64,000 nucleotides of DNA from Mesostigma viride (lineage: Eukaryota; Streptophyta; Mesostigmatophyceae; Mesostigmatales; Mesostigmataceae), in assembly GCA_009746045.1 (NCBI GenBank), contig RPFO01000164.1, positions 3,125,374 through 3,189,373 on the forward strand, given 5' to 3'. The notes beneath the pieces were generated by a model. The model was not told where the DNA came from. It did no database searches and saw only the letters and a list, made by a program, of their open reading frames with translations. Of this stretch, positions 43,488 through 53,250 are shown one piece after another. A program made the translations under genes and the position numbers. Positions within the stretch are counted from its first letter, which is position 1, and every line of letters begins with the position of its first letter.

Positions 43488-46400
43488 TCACTTGCTGCTG
43501 TCACCGCTGCCACCACTCAGCGCCTCCTTGAGCTTGCGTCCTAGGGCGAGCGCCAGGGGGGGTGGGACGGCGTTCCCGATCTGCCGGTGCATGGCCTGTA
43601 TGTTGCCCGCGAAGCGGTAGACGTCCGGGAAGCCCTGTGCGCGCGCACACTCGCGCACCGTGACGATCCTGTCCTGCTCCGGGTGGAAGCACATGCCCAC
43701 CTTGCCCATCGGCTGCGGGTCTGTGATGGCCGTCGGGAAGTTACCCTCCCACGCAAGCCGCCCGAACAGACCCTTCCACTGGTTGTGCCGCGCGGCCGTA
43801 TTGGGCAGGCACCAAGGGATGAGCGCCTCTTCCTTTCCATTGGACAGCTTGACCTTGATGTCGGGCAGGTCGCGCCAGTCCGCGCCCGCGCGCTTGGGTA
43901 TGTGCTTGCACCGCAGCACGTTCAGCTCGTTCATCTCCTTGGAGATGTGGTCCCGCAACTCCTCCGAGGGGGCGATGCCGCCGTCCACACCCTTGGCCCC
44001 GCCGTCGGCCCCTTCGTCCCGGTGCCCGCGGATCATCTTCTGGAACCAGGATACGGGGGGGACCGCGTACTTGAGCACCGGCTCGGCCGCCCCGTTGCCC
44101 ACGGGGGGGAGGTCGCCGATCACGTCGCGCACGGTGGTGGTCCGGAGCGGCGCGCCATCCTTGCTCTCTGGGACCGCGCGGTAGCTGTCCCCTCCTGGCA
44201 GGGGCACGCCCATCTGGGGGCTGTGGAAGACGTGCATCGGCTCCGGCCAGTCGGGGAGGGTCTCCCCAGGCGCGGCGGCGATGATGAACGCGCGCTTACG
44301 GGACTGGGCCACGCCGTAGTAGCCCGCTTGGAGCACGCCCACGCGCAGCTGGTAACCGATCTCTAGAAGGGACGCGAGTGCCAGGCGGAACGTGAGCCCC
44401 TTGTTGAACGTGACAAAGTTGCGGACGTTCTCCAGCAGGAAGAAGCGCGGGCGGTAGACGTCGGCAAACGAGAGGAACGCCAGGATCATTTCGCACTGGA
44501 TGCGGCTCCACTGGCCCTTGTTGAAGCGGTTCATGCCCGAGAAGCCCTGGCAGGGGGGGCCACCTGTGATGAAGTCGACCTCACCAGGGCGCGGCAGGCG
44601 TGCCAGCGTCTCGGCCGTCAGCTTAGCGGCGCCCTCGTCCGCCTCCGGCGTGCTCACGCACTCGTCCAGCTGGCCGCTCTTCTCCATGACCCCGCGCAGC
44701 ACCACGTTGCAGTTCTCGCAGAAGACCGCCGCGCGGGGGTTGTTGAGGGAGAAGGCCTCGGAGGCCGGCTGGTCGTACTCGATCGCCCAGCGCGTCACGG
44801 TGACGCCGGATTGGTGGAAACCCTCTGAGAGACCACCACAGCCCGCAAAGATATCCATTGTGCGGAGCTTGCCCGCATCATGGTCCGATCCGGCGCCACC
44901 GTAGGAGCCATCCAACTCTGCCGGCTCCGCCACCATCTTGCCCTTGCCCTTGCCCGCGCCCGCGACATCGACGGCCGGCGCCTTCCCCTTGCCCTTGCCT
45001 GCCCCTGCGGTCGCTGCCCCCGCAGCGGACTTGGCGGTGTTGAGCTTGTCGAGGTGCAGCTTCTTGATGGCCTTGGTGGCCGGGTCAAAGGCGAGGTTGC
45101 ACACAAATGCGTGCGGCTGCGCGCGGAAGGCGGCGATGTCAAACAGCTCGCGATGACAGCACACGATGGGGGAGCCAGGAGCCAGCGCGTCTAGCGGCAC
45201 GGTCACTGTCTGGTCACTATAGTACAGCTCCTGGATGTCGCCCTTGTATGCGCGCTCGCTGCCACCAATGTCCTCGTTGCGGTAGAAGCGGCGCAGGGTC
45301 ACCTGCTCCACCGTGGCAAGGACCCTCGCCCCTGCCCCGGCACTAGCCCCGCCACTGCCACCCTTCCCTCCTCGCACCTTGCTGCTCTCAAACGACACGA
45401 TCTGGCCCACCACAAATGGCCGCGAACCGATGTTCTTGCCTGCCTTGAAGCTTGCATCCGGAGCGGCCGCGGGGGTGGCCGTCTCGCTCTTCTTGCCACC
45501 CCCGGGGTTCACCTCGGGCGGCACAAACTCAGGCCACACATACACGTACTGGTCCGTATGGTACTCCTTGCCCTCGAACCGGAAACTGGTCGCATCACCA
45601 GCCCCAGCCCCTGACCCGGACGAGCTGTTGCTAGCATCCGCGGCCGACGTCACCACGACCACGCCCTTCCCGTCCCACCCCCACCCGGGCGCCCCTGGCT
45701 CCTTCTCCGCCTCCTCCTGCCGCCTCTCATACGCAGCAACGCACTTGGCTGTCAGTCCCGCCACGCTGGCCTTGTTGGCCCCGTTGCCGGCCTTGATGCT
45801 GGCGCTGGCCACGCCCCAGCACGCCGCCACGTCCTCGGGTATCGCCCAGAACCCGCCCTTGTCCGCGCAGAACATGGAGCGCACGTAGGGGAGAGGCGGC
45901 TGGCTCTTTGCGGCGCGCTGCGCCGCATCCCGCCTCGCGGCCGCGTCCGCCGCAGCGTTTACCTTCCGATGCTCGTGGCCCCAGGGGCGCGTGCGGAGCT
46001 CCACAGACGTGACAGCTGTCCCCCCCACGGCGACCACTGTGAGCCCGCCACCGCCAGCAACTTCCTCGTTCCCGCCGGCATCCGCCGCCTTATCCCCGGT
46101 GCTCTTGACCTCCCCATTGCTGGCATTGCCATTGGCTGCCCTTTTCTCCGAACCCTTGACCTCCCCCTCCCCTGCCTTGTCTCCTCCCTGGCCCCCTCCC
46201 TGTCGCGAGATCGCCCAGCTGCCCACCACCTCCTCAAGCTCCGCCTCCACCCAGACCGGGGTCAAGAAGAGCTCTCCCTCCGTGGCCACGTCACCCAGGA
46301 ACGTGTCGCAACCGTGCTCCAGCACCATGCCATGCACCAGCCGCCGGGCCTCCCCATCGTCGCCCTTGTTGTGGCTGCCGTCTGCAACCCCCGTCTGCTC

Positions 46401-49400
46401 ACTCAGGTACCGCACGAGCACCAGCTGGGGACGCGCGGCGGCATTATTCTCGTCATCCTCGCTGTTGCTCATGCTGGCATCCGCGCCGGCGAGCGACCCA
46501 CCTGGCAGCGCGCGCACCGCCACCACGTCCCCGACCCCAAACTCCACCCCGTCGGATGCACGCGCCGTCGCGTACAAGCGCACCTGGCCACCACGCATAG
46601 CACCGACCGAGTCGCCCACCCAGCCGGCCTTCTCTCCTGCGGCGACCGGCTTGGCTTTCTTGCCCCCCTTCTTGCCGCCCTCCTTGGCTGCCACCGTGTC
46701 CTTGCCCGACTTGTTCTTGCGGCCGGAGGCCCCCTTGCCCCGCCCCCCCTCCTCGTCCTCATCCTCGTTCTCCTCTTCCTTGAGCTCCTCGCCCTCATTG
46801 CCGGCATCCGCGACCAGTGGCACAGGGACCCCCGGCTTGTCCCTTGCCTGCCCCTCCTCCCCCTCCTCAGCATCGCCCACGAACGCACCCTTGAACACCC
46901 GGTAGACCAGCTTGGTCATCGTAGCCCGCATCGCCTTGCGCTTGGTCACGTCTGGCCGTGCGCCTGCGGTCGGGTTCAGATTGCGGCCGCGCGTGCGGCG
47001 CGCCAGTAGTCCCCTCGCGTCCGCCTTCTTCAGGTCCAGCCGCGTGTGACGGCGGGCAGCCATGCGCTCCGCCAGCTGGCTCAGGAAGCCGCAGCGCTGG
47101 ATCGTGGTGTTTGGGTAATCGCGGAACAGGTTGGACACGATCTGGCCGTGGACGACCAGGAACCGCTCCGCTTCCGCCACCTGGCGCGCGAGACGAGCGG
47201 ATGCCGATGCCACCGCGGCCCCCTTCTTGGCGCCCTTGACCGCCCCCCCCTTTGCGCCGCCGCTCCCCTTGCCATCCGCGGCAGCGTCCGCCATGATAAC
47301 GTCAGCGCCGTCCTTGCCGCTGACGTCAGCGCCGGTGGCCGACGCGTCCGTGTCCATCGGCGCGCCAGCTGGCTCCGAGTCGTCACCACCGTCGCCATCC
47401 CCAGCGGTGGCGTCCTCCGAGGTGGGGCCAGGGGCAGGGAGGGTGGCAGTGGCGCTGCCAGCAGCGGACCCAAACAGCCCCTTATCCGCCATGCGCCGCG
47501 CGATGTCGTTGAACGACAGCCGCGCGGCGCGGGGCTCGCTCGCCAGCATGGTGATGGCCGCTACTGCCAGACGCGCGGCACGAATCACGGGTGTATACCA
47601 AGGACCATACTGCGGCGCGGGCTGGCCCAGGCGGTACCACGCGCCGTCCGTCCGCACCGAGACAAACAGCATCCCCGCGCCGTACTCCACCACCCACTCC
47701 TTGATCTCGCTCAAGAAGATGCGGATGCCAGTAGGTGCCGCACCGCCACCGCTGGCATCCATACCGGACGCCGAGGACGACCCACCGGATCCGGACGCGC
47801 CAGCGCTTGACCCAGAGCCCGATCCGCCACTACCCGAGGCGCCAGCATTTGACCCCGATCCTGCTCCTCCTGAACCAGAACCCCCTGACCCAGATGCCCC
47901 CAAGCCAGAAGCAGACCCAGAACCAGATGCCCCCGCTCCAGACCCCGAGGCTACCTCGGACCCAGACCCACCGGATGACCCCGCACCGGCAGCGTTACTA
48001 CCGTCCAACGCCCCGCTGGTGTCGGATGACGGCAGTGCCGCGTCCTCCCCTCCCGTCCACTCGGACTCGGGATCCTCCTCCACCATGTCCCCCGACCCGA
48101 ACATGTCAACGTCCGGGTCGACACCCCCCCACATGGGCAGCAGCTCCAAGGGCACCAACCGCCCTTCGCTGTTGTAGAAGGCAAAGTTGGTCAGGCGGCG
48201 GCGCGGCAGGTCCTCCACCGGGATGGCCTCCGCGTCGTCCGCATAAAACAGGTACTCGTCCGCTTCCTCCTCAGTCTTGGAGTAGAACGCCGGCTCGGGG
48301 TAATCGTCCGCGATCTCTGCTTCCGCGATCTTGATGTAGGGGCCACCGCGCAGGGACCCTGGGCTGGCGGTCGCGCCCCCCGAGGCACCCCCGCGGGCGC
48401 CCCTCCCCCCTGCACCATTCCCGCCGCGCCCGCCCCGTCCCCGCGCGGTGATCCCGGCGAGTGCATCTTCCTCCTTTTGCAGCTTGAGGGCCAGGCGGGC
48501 GTCCTCATCGAGCCCGTCATCCGTGCCCTTGCCCTTGCTACTGCCACCCGCACCAGAAGAGGAACCCCCTGGCCCCCCGTTGGCGGCGGAGGCACCCCCT
48601 CTGTTGCTGTTGGCTCCGTCACGGATGGTGAGCGCTCCAGGGACGCGCTCGAACGCGACCGCGGCCGCCTCAAAGGCCTCCACTTCTGCCGACAACGCCA
48701 CCAGCGCGGGCAGCGAGCTCATGTTTTGCCGGTCGCCGTCACCATCGTCGTCATCTCCGTCGGTGGCGGCAGCGGTGGCGTCCACCTGTCGCATCTGTTT
48801 CAGGACGAAACGTCCGGAGCGGAGCACAGCCTCGCGCGTGAACTTGCCGCCGCTCGGTGCGGGAGGCCCGCGCGCGAGACGGACCAGCAGGTCGTCCAGG
48901 GACATGGCAGGGTTGCCGCCCAGGTGCTTGGCCAGCGCACGGTAGCAGTGGCGGAACGCCGCAGCGCCGTCAAGGACCGGGTCCATGAGCTTTTTGTAGG
49001 CGCGGTTCACGCCCACGACGCTGTACTCGGCCATGGGCGTCACGAGGATGACTTTGACGCCGTCGGGCTCGGGGCTGTCGTAGTCGTCGATCAGCCAGTC
49101 CTCGATCGGACCGATCTCGCAAAGCACGCCCGACTTCTTGTCCGTTGGCCCGTTCACGGGGAGCATGTAGCCGCGAGCCCACAAGCCGTCCTCGTAGCCT
49201 GTGTCCAGGAGCTCGATAGGCTGGGCCTTGCCTTCGCCATCGTAGACGATCAAGTCGACCATTCGGCGGCGTGGCAGCTCGTCGCCCTTGGTGGGCAGGG
49301 TCCCCATAGTCGTCACCAGTGCCGACTCCTCAGTGGCCTCGTCCTGCTCCGCCTTGACCTGGATCTTGGAGTCTTTGTCGCTGAGCCGGACCGTCTTCTC

Positions 49401-49640
49401 TTTGTACGAGGACACGCTGTCGACAGCTTTCCTCTTGGGGCGACTGAGCGCGTTCTCCGCCGCCTCCTTGACGTCTCCTGCCATATTCTTCTTCTTCTTC
49501 TCATCCTCCTCCTTAACGTCGACCTTCATGTCCTTTTTCGGCTTACCCTCAACTGCTGCTTTGGCATTGGCCTTGAGGGCTTTCTTCGTCTCCGCAGCCT
49601 TACTGTCCGGGCTCTTGCTCGTTTTCACCGCCGGAGCCAT
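43488..49640 (-). CDS. MET1: DNA (cytosine-5)-methyltransferase, MET1/DNMT1 type
   Basis: A single uninterrupted frame of 2050 residues. The ATG at 49640 (gccATGg context) was chosen because nothing further upstream is an ATG. Order: a Lys-rich N-terminus with RPKRKAV, likely nuclear localisation; a first replication-foci-targeting domain (about 115-260, LPRRRMVDLIVYDGEGKAQP); an acidic and Gly/Ser-rich linker; a second such domain (about 490-770, EDLPRRRLTNFAFYNSEGRL, IRIFLSEIKEWVVEYGAGM); two BAH domains (about 1010-1140 and 1350-1505); a GKGKGK linker (about 1542-1568); and the catalytic domain. Motifs are DIFAGCGGLSEGF (I), GGPPCQGFSGMNRF with catalytic Cys1697 (IV), FFLLENVRNFV (VI), AQSRKRAF (VIII) and IGNAVPPPLA (X). 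The paired RFD and BAH layout is that of maintenance CG methyltransferases working on hemimethylated DNA at replication forks. All key residues are present. Confidence 0.95.
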   Translation of the reverse strand: MAPAVKTSKSPDSKAAETKKALKANAKAAVEGKPKKDMKVDVKEEDEKKKKNMAGDVKEAAENALSRPKRKAVDSVSSYKEKTVRLSDKDSKIQVKAEQDEATEESALVTTMGTLPTKGDELPRRRMVDLIVYDGEGKAQPIELLDTGYEDGLWARGYMLPVNGPTDKKSGVLCEIGPIEDWLIDDYDSPEPDGVKVILVTPMAEYSVVGVNRAYKKLMDPVLDGAAAFRHCYRALAKHLGGNPAMSLDDLLVRLARGPPAPSGGKFTREAVLRSGRFVLKQMRQVDATAAATDGDDDDGDGDRQNMSSLPALVALSAEVEAFEAAAVAFERVPGALTIRDGANSNRGGASAANGGPGGSSSGAGGSSKGKGTDDGLDEDARLALKLQKEEDALAGITARGRGGRGGNGAGGRGARGGASGGATASPGSLRGGPYIKIAEAEIADDYPEPAFYSKTEEEADEYLFYADDAEAIPVEDLPRRRLTNFAFYNSEGRLVPLELLPMWGGVDPDVDMFGSGDMVEEDPESEWTGGEDAALPSSDTSGALDGSNAAGAGSSGGSGSEVASGSGAGASGSGSASGLGASGSGGSGSGGAGSGSNAGASGSGGSGSGSSAGASGSGGSSSASGMDASGGGAAPTGIRIFLSEIKEWVVEYGAGMLFVSVRTDGAWYRLGQPAPQYGPWYTPVIRAARLAVAAITMLASEPRAARLSFNDIARRMADKGLFGSAAGSATATLPAPGPTSEDATAGDGDGGDDSEPAGAPMDTDASATGADVSGKDGADVIMADAAADGKGSGGAKGGAVKGAKKGAAVASASARLARQVAEAERFLVVHGQIVSNLFRDYPNTTIQRCGFLSQLAERMAARRHTRLDLKKADARGLLARRTRGRNLNPTAGARPDVTKRKAMRATMTKLVYRVFKGAFVGDAEEGEEGQARDKPGVPVPLVADAGNEGEELKEEENEDEDEEGGRGKGASGRKNKSGKDTVAAKEGGKKGGKKAKPVAAGEKAGWVGDSVGAMRGGQVRLYATARASDGVEFGVGDVVAVRALPGGSLAGADASMSNSEDDENNAAARPQLVLVRYLSEQTGVADGSHNKGDDGEARRLVHGMVLEHGCDTFLGDVATEGELFLTPVWVEAELEEVVGSWAISRQGGGQGGDKAGEGEVKGSEKRAANGNASNGEVKSTGDKAADAGGNEEVAGGGGLTVVAVGGTAVTSVELRTRPWGHEHRKVNAAADAAARRDAAQRAAKSQPPLPYVRSMFCADKGGFWAIPEDVAACWGVASASIKAGNGANKASVAGLTAKCVAAYERRQEEAEKEPGAPGWGWDGKGVVVVTSAADASNSSSGSGAGAGDATSFRFEGKEYHTDQYVYVWPEFVPPEVNPGGGKKSETATPAAAPDASFKAGKNIGSRPFVVGQIVSFESSKVRGGKGGSGGASAGAGARVLATVEQVTLRRFYRNEDIGGSERAYKGDIQELYYSDQTVTVPLDALAPGSPIVCCHRELFDIAAFRAQPHAFVCNLAFDPATKAIKKLHLDKLNTAKSAAGAATAGAGKGKGKAPAVDVAGAGKGKGKMVAEPAELDGSYGGAGSDHDAGKLRTMDIFAGCGGLSEGFHQSGVTVTRWAIEYDQPASEAFSLNNPRAAVFCENCNVVLRGVMEKSGQLDECVSTPEADEGAAKLTAETLARLPRPGEVDFITGGPPCQGFSGMNRFNKGQWSRIQCEMILAFLSFADVYRPRFFLLENVRNFVTFNKGLTFRLALASLLEIGYQLRVGVLQAGYYGVAQSRKRAFIIAAAPGETLPDWPEPMHVFHSPQMGVPLPGGDSYRAVPESKDGAPLRTTTVRDVIGDLPPVGNGAAEPVLKYAVPPVSWFQKMIRGHRDEGADGGAKGVDGGIAPSEELRDHISKEMNELNVLRCKHIPKRAGADWRDLPDIKVKLSNGKEEALIPWCLPNTAARHNQWKGLFGRLAWEGNFPTAITDPQPMGKVGMCFHPEQDRIVTVRECARAQGFPDVYRFAGNIQAMHRQIGNAVPPPLALALGRKLKEALSGGSGDSSK

Positions 49641-49838
49641 GGCTCCGTAGGCCGCCTTGCGAATTTTCAATGCCGCCCTGTCTGCTTAGAATTATGGAAG
49701 GCGTGTAAGTTGGAATGTGCCAACAACCCCCACGCCCTCCATCAGCGAGGCCGAGGCAAATGCACTGGCAAATTCCCACCACTGCGCGGGACACCGATCA
49801 ACAAATTCGCACAGCCTGGCTCCGTTTCATTTTGAAGG

Positions 49839-49922
49839 TTTCCCGCCGTGTTCCCGCCATGTCCAATTTGATTAACGCCGCGCCAATTTTATCTGGGCTG
49901 GTCTGTCGGCGCGCCAATTTTA
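49839..49922. promoter_or_regulatory. Cluster of E2F-like motifs upstream of the methyltransferase
   Basis: tttcccgcc (49839-49847), ttcccgcc (49851-49858) and two copies of gcgccaatttta (near 49880 and 49911) lie 200-280 bases upstream of the ATG at 49640. The first two fit the E2F consensus TTTSSCGC closely; the others are half-matches on the opposite strand. E2F/RB control of MET1-type genes in S phase is known in plants; here it is inference from motif and position. Confidence 0.5.
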
Positions 49923-51735
49923 CCTGTCTCTAGCAGGGTCTCTAAAGGTAGTTGTCGGCCTGCCAGTGCTCTTGCTGACATGGAGATTTTTTCCACCCTG
50001 CCATTCGCAGCTGCCCCCGGCCACACGGAGATCTGCACAGGGCACTGAGGCCAGGTGCCATCCCCCCCTCACGCCTGACGCCTCTCCGGGCGGGCGGCTC
50101 CAGCCCCCAGGGCCTCCTTCGCACTACCGATTACAAACCTGAACACCAATAAGAAGTTATTTAGCAAAATGTCTTGCCATGGCATGGCATGGCGGACCAT
50201 GCTGGCCCACGCGTTTGCCTGGGTCATTAACCACGCGTCGCTGATTGCAGTAGATGCAGGCATTTTGAGGTACCGTCGGCCGCAATTTATCTCTCGTGGT
50301 TTGGTAGCATTGAGCGCAGCCACAGCGGTACGCCGTGCATGCTGGTTGATTTGTAGCCTGTAGGTACTATGTCGTCACCTTCGTGAAAAATTGTCGTCAT
50401 GAACATAATGCGTTCTTTCAACCTCTCCAGGCTGCAGCGGAGGAATTTAAAAATGTGCATTTCTCGGCCGGACGGCAGGAACTGCCGAACTGATGGGCAG
50501 GAAGAACAGCGCAAGAGCCATGGTGGCTTCACTTTAGGCAGCCCCTACCGAGCAGATAGAGCATAGACGTAAGTTTGGTTCCACGGAATTGCGGCAACGC
50601 GCTGGCAACGAAGGCTATTTGATGAGAAAGAGCCTGCTTTGATGAGGATTTCCGATTTATATTTTCATCTAGGCGGACTTTGTCTCCTTAACCTTTCTCG
50701 GTACTAGGTAGGGGTGAAGTAAGCAGAGGCGCTGTCATGGCCAGGTTTACACTCGGCTATTCGCACCTACTGGCCATGCATGTGGGCATGGATGAGGTCG
50801 AAGGCCCTGGGGAGTGGAGGGAATGGCATGTAGAAACGCCCGGCATGCGAGCGAGCACTGGCCTGCTGCTTGCTGCTAGTTTGGTGAATCGGCTCCTCGG
50901 CCTATTCATGCCAGCATGCGTACTGGCTCACAGTGCCTCACACGCTACCTCGCATATGTCTCTCTCCACTTTCCCAAAGACCTAGGTATTCTGCACGTGT
51001 CAAAGTCCTGCATAAGACACGCACGCACACACGCACACACACACGCACGAAAGATGAGCATGAAATGGCTTTGTTCTGTCATTATGGACGCCCCTGTATC
51101 CGTTTGTACAGCAGCAGATTTATTCCAAGTTGTTGACTACCTTAGACAACATGCCAACGATGTGCCCATGACGTGCAAGCATGGGATCGACATGCATGCA
51201 CACCAACACCTAGACAGGTCGGGCCTGAGTTATGGCCCAGCCAGCCAGCAACCAAAATGAATCTTAAGATTTCACTATAAAGGAGACAACCAGCGCAGGC
51301 CAGAAATCGGGAGAATCCGGACCATGGTAGCTCAAGCTTGCCGTTATCTTGTCCGCGTGTTCGAGATTTCACCATGCCTCTTTCCAACTCCGAATTCAAT
51401 TCATTTCAGAGCCATTTGCGGAGCGAAGGAGATAACACAGTTCAAAATTGTCAACATTAGCTGCATGGTGAAAGTGGTGATCCTATCTTATTACCAATCA
51501 GCAGTCAAGGACAGCAAGCCAGGATCCTCGTCATACTATACTGATCGATCCATAGCTCAATGTTCACGAGCTTGCTAAGAAAACAGACACCTAATATAGA
51601 TGCGGGTGAACTTTCCTAATTGACATTAACCCCAATCGCCACCCTCCTCCCCCCCCCCTCCACCCCCCACACCTCCAGGACTACCCTTCTCCACCCCCAC
51701 CTCCCCCCCCCCCCCCGCTAATAGGGCAACGGCCC
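49923..51735. other. Intergenic stretch without recognised gene
   Basis: Only short frames. It contains a short (CA)-rich run at 51020-51050, the 44-bp dispersed repeat (51280-51323) and C-rich tracts at 51640-51720. Confidence 0.45.
51280..51323 (-). repeat. 44-bp dispersed repeat, inverted copy
   Basis: Exact reverse complement of 25304-25347. No hairpin or tail is attached to either copy. Confidence 0.8.
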
Positions 51736-51749
51736 ATTCTTGGTATTGC

Positions 51750-51880
51750 TGTTGTAGATAGATTAGACCGGTAGGACTGTTTGCACCCACCCATCCATCC
51801 ACCCATCGGGGTTAATGCTCCGTGACTCCCCAACGGGAGCACGAGTCTAATTAATTAATTATTTAATTAATTAATTAATT
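51750..51880 (+). mobile_element. Class-2 LINE 3' end
   Basis: gtagatagattagaccggtag, a (CATC)n-like leader, the intact CGTG-A-CTCCC / CAAC / GGGAG-CACG hairpin (about 51818-51841) and (TTAA)n to about 51880. Same arrangement as 29536-29606. Confidence 0.7.
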
Positions 51881-53040
51881 TCCTAATTGGCGCAAAGCGC
51901 TTACCTTCAATATAGCAGCTCAAAGCATGCCACAGAAAGTTATATTACCGGGTAGTGGTCAAAATCACTTTGCGACAAATACTTCACGAATCGATCTCAC
52001 AAACTTCTATTAATTTGCTTTATGTTGGCTCGCAAACATGCCACTATACGCGTCTACTATATTTTGTACTGATTTCATGAAATGTACTAATAAAGTGCCG
52101 CGTCGCAATTACCGTGTTGAAAGAGTTTTGCCCTGCAAAACTAAACTTTCACCTTGTTTTGGGGTTGCAAAATAATTTGTCGCCATGTGATTTTGACGAG
52201 GTCCTACGGTAGATTTCAGTCCATACTATCCAGGGCCTTGCACGACCGACGGCGTGGTCATGTATACGCAGTTGTCACTTATCAGTTATTGCCCGATTCT
52301 CAGGCACACAGCATCCACGCCTAGCCTACGCAAATTGCCTCTTCTCTTATGTCACACTACCACCTGAAAGGTAACAGAGGGAGCACGGCTTCCTGCATGG
52401 CAGGCATTCACATGACCTGAAATGCTCCCCGTGGGCATGAACTGCATTCAGGCCCCACCGCCAAACACACGAGACACGGCGACAGCATCACTGCAAGAAT
52501 CCATGACTCGTTACAAGGCCGACATGATTGTCAGCCACATCGAACAAACTCCGCCACCAGGGCAAGTCTGCAATGATGAGACCAATCATTTGTCCGTGAT
52601 ACCTGCCGGTGGTCAACCCAAACCAAATAGAACCTGAGGGCAGCCCTAGCCCTCATAATCCTTTTTCTCTTAGCCTCCTTGCCCTGGGCCGCAGGTCGAC
52701 CGGCTTATCCCTGCTAGGCTCCCGCATTCGCCAGAGAAAGAGAGCGCACAGTGCGGCTGCTCTGGCATAAAAGGAGACATCCTGCCCCCTCGATGCTTAT
52801 GCTTATGCTAGCGCCTAGCACTGTGTCCACGTACCAGTCCCACAGGCACGAGACATCCCGCATGCGTTCCATCATGGTTTCGGGGTTGACTAATCGAGGG
52901 TAAGTACCATCCTCAACGGCTCCCCCTCCCTCCCCCCCCCTCCCAAGTCTATAGCTTCATACAACAGCCACTTCGGTGCGTGCCTGCGTGCGCCTGTGTA
53001 TGATGTCAGCTGCGGGCACCCCTCTCAAAGGGTCATTCCC
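51881..53040. other. Intergenic stretch, nothing recognised
   Basis: Non-coding, moderately AT-rich at first, with no repeat of note. It forms the distal 3' flank of the CTP synthase gene. Confidence 0.4.
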
Positions 53041-53094
53041 CCATCAACCCCTCCTGTAATCCCTCTCTTACCCCCCCAGTTCACCCCCCGGTTC

Positions 53095-53250
53095 ACCCCT
53101 CTCTCTTGCAGGTTGCTCCCCCCTTCACCCTATATCTCTAAGGGTTGCTCCCCCCTTCACCCTATATCTTAAGGGTTGCCCCCCCCTTCACCCTAGATCT
53201 TTAAGGGTTGCCACCCCCCCTTCACCCTATCTCTCTAAGGGTTGCCAGCC
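53095..53250. repeat. About 33-bp tandem repeat, 4-5 copies
   Basis: Units of the type ttcaccctatatctctaagg followed by gttgctcccccc. The last unit runs into the CTP synthase stop region (53235), so the end of the coding sequence overlaps the repeat edge. Confidence 0.85.

Noticed and set aside
45969-47009. Plus-strand frames inside the methyltransferase gene, including 48477-49835
   Set aside because: They are antisense to strongly conserved coding sequence; the third-position GC bias of the real gene keeps the complementary frames open.
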